Source: Burkholderiaceae bacterium (GTDB lineage Bacteria; Pseudomonadota; Gammaproteobacteria; Burkholderiales; Burkholderiaceae_C). Taken from it: a stretch of DNA of 17,259 bases. Positions 15,178 through 17,259 of the stretch are shown here, in pieces (positions within the stretch are counted from its first letter, which is position 1; the number at the start of each line of letters is the position of its first letter). Location: positions 1-17,259 of the forward strand of contig JALRBF010000143.1 of assembly GCA_023262365.1 (NCBI GenBank), written 5' to 3'. A program made the position numbers and the translations under genes. The notes under the pieces are model-generated. The model had not been told where the DNA came from, searched no databases, and saw only the letters and a list, made by a program, of their open reading frames with translations.

Positions 15178-15543
15178 GTGTTGACCAAAAAGGAACAACG
15201 TTTGCGCCGGGCTCGTCAGGCCCGCATACGCATTGCCCAGCAAGGCGCCGTGCGCCTGGCTGTGCATCGCACCAATGGCCACATTTACGCTAGCGTCATT
15301 TCGGCCTGTGGCACCCGTGTGCTGGCTTCGGCCTCTACCGCCGAGGCTGAGGTTCGCACCCAGCTCGGCGCCCACGGCAAAGGGGCCACCGTAGCGGCGG
15401 CGCAACTGGTGGGTGCCCGAGTGGCCGGCCGCGCGCGCAGCGCGGGCGTGGAGCAAGTGGCATTTGACCGTGGTGGCTACGCGTACCACGGCCGTGTCAA
15501 GGCCTTAGCCGAAGCTGCCCGCGAGGCAGGCTTAAAGTTTTAA
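15178..15543 (+). CDS. rplR: Large subunit ribosomal protein L18
   Basis: L18 binds 5S rRNA with L5 and L25. The 121-residue protein begins at a GTG (15178), reading [20 protein letters not shown], with AAGGAG seven bases upstream, which decides the start. [16 protein letters not shown] and [20 protein letters not shown] near the end are characteristic. It lies 11 bases after rplF. Confidence 0.97.
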   Translation: MLTKKEQRLRRARQARIRIAQQGAVRLAVHRTNGHIYASVISACGTRVLASASTAEAEVRTQLGAHGKGATVAAAQLVGARVAGRARSAGVEQVAFDRGGYAYHGRVKALAEAAREAGLKF

Positions 15544-15561
15544 CCGTCCGGAGTAGCAGCA

Positions 15562-16080
15562 ATGGCAAAAGTGATGGCTCGTGCACAAAGCCCCGCCCCC
15601 GAGGACGGTTTGCGCGAAAAAATGATTGCAATCAACCGCGTGACCAAAGTGGTCAAAGGCGGTCGAATTTTGGGTTTTGCCGCGTTAACCGTGGTGGGCG
15701 ATGGCGATGGCCGTATTGGCATGGGCAAAGGCAAGGCGCGTGAAGTGCCGGTGAGCGTGCAAAAAGCCATGGAGCAAGCGCGCCGCAACTTGGCCAAGGT
15801 GCCGCTGCGCGACGGCTCGGTGCACCACGCCGTGCAAGGCACGCATGGCGCCGCGCGCGTGATGCTGCTGCCCGCCAGCAAGGGCACGGGCATTATTGCC
15901 GGTGGCCCCATGCGTGCGGTGTTTGAAGCCGTAGGCATTACCGACGTGGTGGCCAAAAGCCACGGCTCAAGCAACCCGTACAACCTGGTGCGCGCCACGC
16001 TGGACGCGCTAAAAAACCTGCACACCCCAGCCGAAATTGCCGCCAAGCGTGGCAAAACGGTTGAAGCGCTGTTTAACTAA
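15562..16080 (+). CDS. rpsE: Small subunit ribosomal protein S5
   Basis: S5 sits at the mRNA entry site of the 30S subunit and affects decoding accuracy. The 172-residue protein shows [38 protein letters not shown] and [18 protein letters not shown], the family blocks in order. GGAG is about eight bases before the ATG. The N-terminal extension (residues 1-20) is short, as in other Betaproteobacteria. Confidence 0.98.
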   Translation: MAKVMARAQSPAPEDGLREKMIAINRVTKVVKGGRILGFAALTVVGDGDGRIGMGKGKAREVPVSVQKAMEQARRNLAKVPLRDGSVHHAVQGTHGAARVMLLPASKGTGIIAGGPMRAVFEAVGITDVVAKSHGSSNPYNLVRATLDALKNLHTPAEIAAKRGKTVEALFN

Positions 16081-16091
16081 AGGGAACACCC

Positions 16092-16274
16092 ATGGCCGTT
16101 GAAAAAACACTCAAAGTCCAGCTGGTTCGCAGCCCGATTGGGTGCAAGGCATCGCACCGCGACACCGTGCGTGGCTTGGGTTTGCGCAAAATTCGTTCGG
16201 TACGTGAATTGCAAGACACGCCGGCGGTGCGCGGCATGATCAACAAAATCAGCTACCTGGTTAAGGTGCTGTAA
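16092..16274 (+). CDS. rpmD: Large subunit ribosomal protein L30
   Basis: The 60-residue protein is L30 by its order between rpsE and rplO and by [20 protein letters not shown] and [20 protein letters not shown]. It is a small peripheral 50S protein. AAAGGG at the rpsE stop is the ribosome binding site. Confidence 0.97.
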   Translation: MAVEKTLKVQLVRSPIGCKASHRDTVRGLGLRKIRSVRELQDTPAVRGMINKISYLVKVL

Positions 16275-16285
16275 AGGAAACCGCA

Positions 16286-16720
16286 ATGCAACTCAACAAC
16301 ATTCAACCCGCCGCTGGCGCCAAGCACGCCGCGCGTCGCGTGGGTCGAGGCATTGGCTCAGGGCTGGGCAAAACCGCAGGGCGTGGCCACAAAGGTCAAA
16401 AATCGCGCGCCGGTGGTTTTCACAAAGTGGGGTTTGAAGGCGGCCAAATGCCCATGCATCGCCGCCTGCCCAAGCGTGGCTTTAAGTCCATGCACGTGCC
16501 GTTTGTGGCCGACATTACCTTGGCCGACTTAAACCGCCTGCAAGCCACCGACGTGGACCTGGCCGTGCTCAAGCAAGCCGGGCTGGTGGGCGAGCTGGTT
16601 AAGCGCGTTAAGGTGGTTAAAACCGGCGAACTCACCAAAGCCGTTACGCTGCGCGCCATTGGCGCCACCGCTGGCGCCAAGGCCGCCATTGAGGCCGCTG
16701 GCGGCTCGGTTCAACCCTAA
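16286..16720 (+). CDS. rplO: Large subunit ribosomal protein L15
   Basis: L15 binds 23S rRNA during late 50S assembly. The 144-residue protein begins [20 protein letters not shown] and contains the Gly-rich [19 protein letters not shown] and the [18 protein letters not shown] block. AAAGGA lies about seven bases before the ATG, 11 bases after rpmD. The C-terminal [12 protein letters not shown] is the usual ending. Confidence 0.98.
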   Translation: MQLNNIQPAAGAKHAARRVGRGIGSGLGKTAGRGHKGQKSRAGGFHKVGFEGGQMPMHRRLPKRGFKSMHVPFVADITLADLNRLQATDVDLAVLKQAGLVGELVKRVKVVKTGELTKAVTLRAIGATAGAKAAIEAAGGSVQP

Positions 16721-16750
16721 CGCCTGCGGCAAGTTTAAGGACAAGCGAAC

Positions 16751-17259
16751 ATGGCCACAACGGGGGCATTGGCAAACAAAGGCAACTATGGCGACCTGAC
16801 GCGTCGCCTGGTGTTTTTGTTGCTGGCGCTGGTGGTGTACCGCGTGGGTGCACACATTCCCGTGCCCGGCATCAATCCCGACCAATTGCAGCGCCTATTC
16901 GAAGGCCAGCAAGGCGGCATTCTGAGCCTCTTCAACATGTTCTCGGGCGGGGCGCTGTCGCGCTTTACGGTGTTTGCCTTGGGCATCATGCCGTACATCT
17001 CGGCCTCCATCATCATGCAGCTCATGACCTACGTGGTGCCCACCTTTGAGCAGCTTAAAAAAGAAGGCGAAGCCGGCCGCCGCAAAATTACCCAATACAC
17101 CCGCTACGGCACGCTGGGCTTGGCGGTGTTTCAGTCGCTGGGCATTGCCCTGGCCCTAGAGGGCACCGCTGGCTTGGTGTTGGCACCGGGCTTTGGATTT
17201 CGCCTCACCGCCGTGGTTAGCCTGACGGCGGGCACCATGTTTTTGATGTGGCTGGGCGA
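16751..17259 (+). CDS. secY: Preprotein translocase subunit SecY (partial, N-terminal 169 residues)
   Basis: SecY is the channel of the general protein secretion pathway in the inner membrane. The frame from the ATG at 16751 is open to the window edge. It reads as SecY: a cytosolic N-terminus with [20 protein letters not shown] (about 14-33, first membrane segment), [38 protein letters not shown] split over the plug and second segment, and [20 protein letters not shown] in the first cytosolic loop. AAGGA lies about ten bases upstream, 30 bases after the rplO stop, as in most spc operons. The remaining membrane segments lie beyond the window. Confidence 0.97.
   Translation, partial: MATTGALANKGNYGDLTRRLVFLLLALVVYRVGAHIPVPGINPDQLQRLFEGQQGGILSLFNMFSGGALSRFTVFALGIMPYISASIIMQLMTYVVPTFEQLKKEGEAGRRKITQYTRYGTLGLAVFQSLGIALALEGTAGLVLAPGFGFRLTAVVSLTAGTMFLMWLG

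Overview
This GC-rich window reads as a betaproteobacterial chromosome of the order Burkholderiales, most likely near Comamonadaceae. The support is a DUF3567 protein (a family I know only from Burkholderiales), a PhaM-type PHA granule protein, the recG-oxyR-ubiA neighbourhood with an E. coli-numbered OxyR, and the general codon style. This placement is inference from protein resemblance; no rRNA gene is present. Nearly all of the window is coding. I see no insertion sequence, prophage, tRNA, CRISPR array or other sign of recent transfer.

Left part (1-5257). Three genes run leftward: iclR-type regulator, a DUF3108 protein with a TAT-like leader, and the start of a DUF3567 gene. Divergent from the regulator is a rightward run: a fumarylacetoacetate-hydrolase-family enzyme, a crotonase-fold protein lacking both usual catalytic glutamates, the PHA granule regulator phaM (4-base overlap with the crotonase gene) and a stand-alone FIST sensory protein. 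The logic looks like catabolism of an aromatic or acyl compound under IclR control, beside carbon storage, but the exact substrate cannot be read from sequence.

Middle part (5258-12400). tgt and queA, two steps of queuosine tRNA modification, run leftward. Divergent from queA are recG (fork-reversal helicase), oxyR (peroxide sensor with Cys199 and Cys208) and ubiA (ubiquinone synthesis). proC (proline synthesis) faces ubiA.

Right part (12401-17259). After a 239-base intergenic region comes the spc ribosomal operon: rplN, rplX, rplE, rpsN, rpsH, rplF, rplR, rpsE, rpmD, rplO and the start of secY, in the standard order and tightly spaced with clear Shine-Dalgarno sites. The S10 operon is not upstream; proC lies there, so the spc unit has its own promoter and a structured leader of about 180 bases.

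I did not find a new multi-gene system. The points most worth following are regulatory: the four-hairpin leader and the promoter-overlapping palindrome ahead of rplN; a recurring pattern in which a -10 box lies 6-10 bases before the start codon with no Shine-Dalgarno site (recG, oxyR, tgt, iclR), predicting leaderless mRNAs; and a symmetric -10 shared by queA and recG. At the protein level, the unusual crotonase active site, an 11-residue His/Gly-rich insertion in the zinc site of Tgt, and a very short-tailed PhaM stand out.
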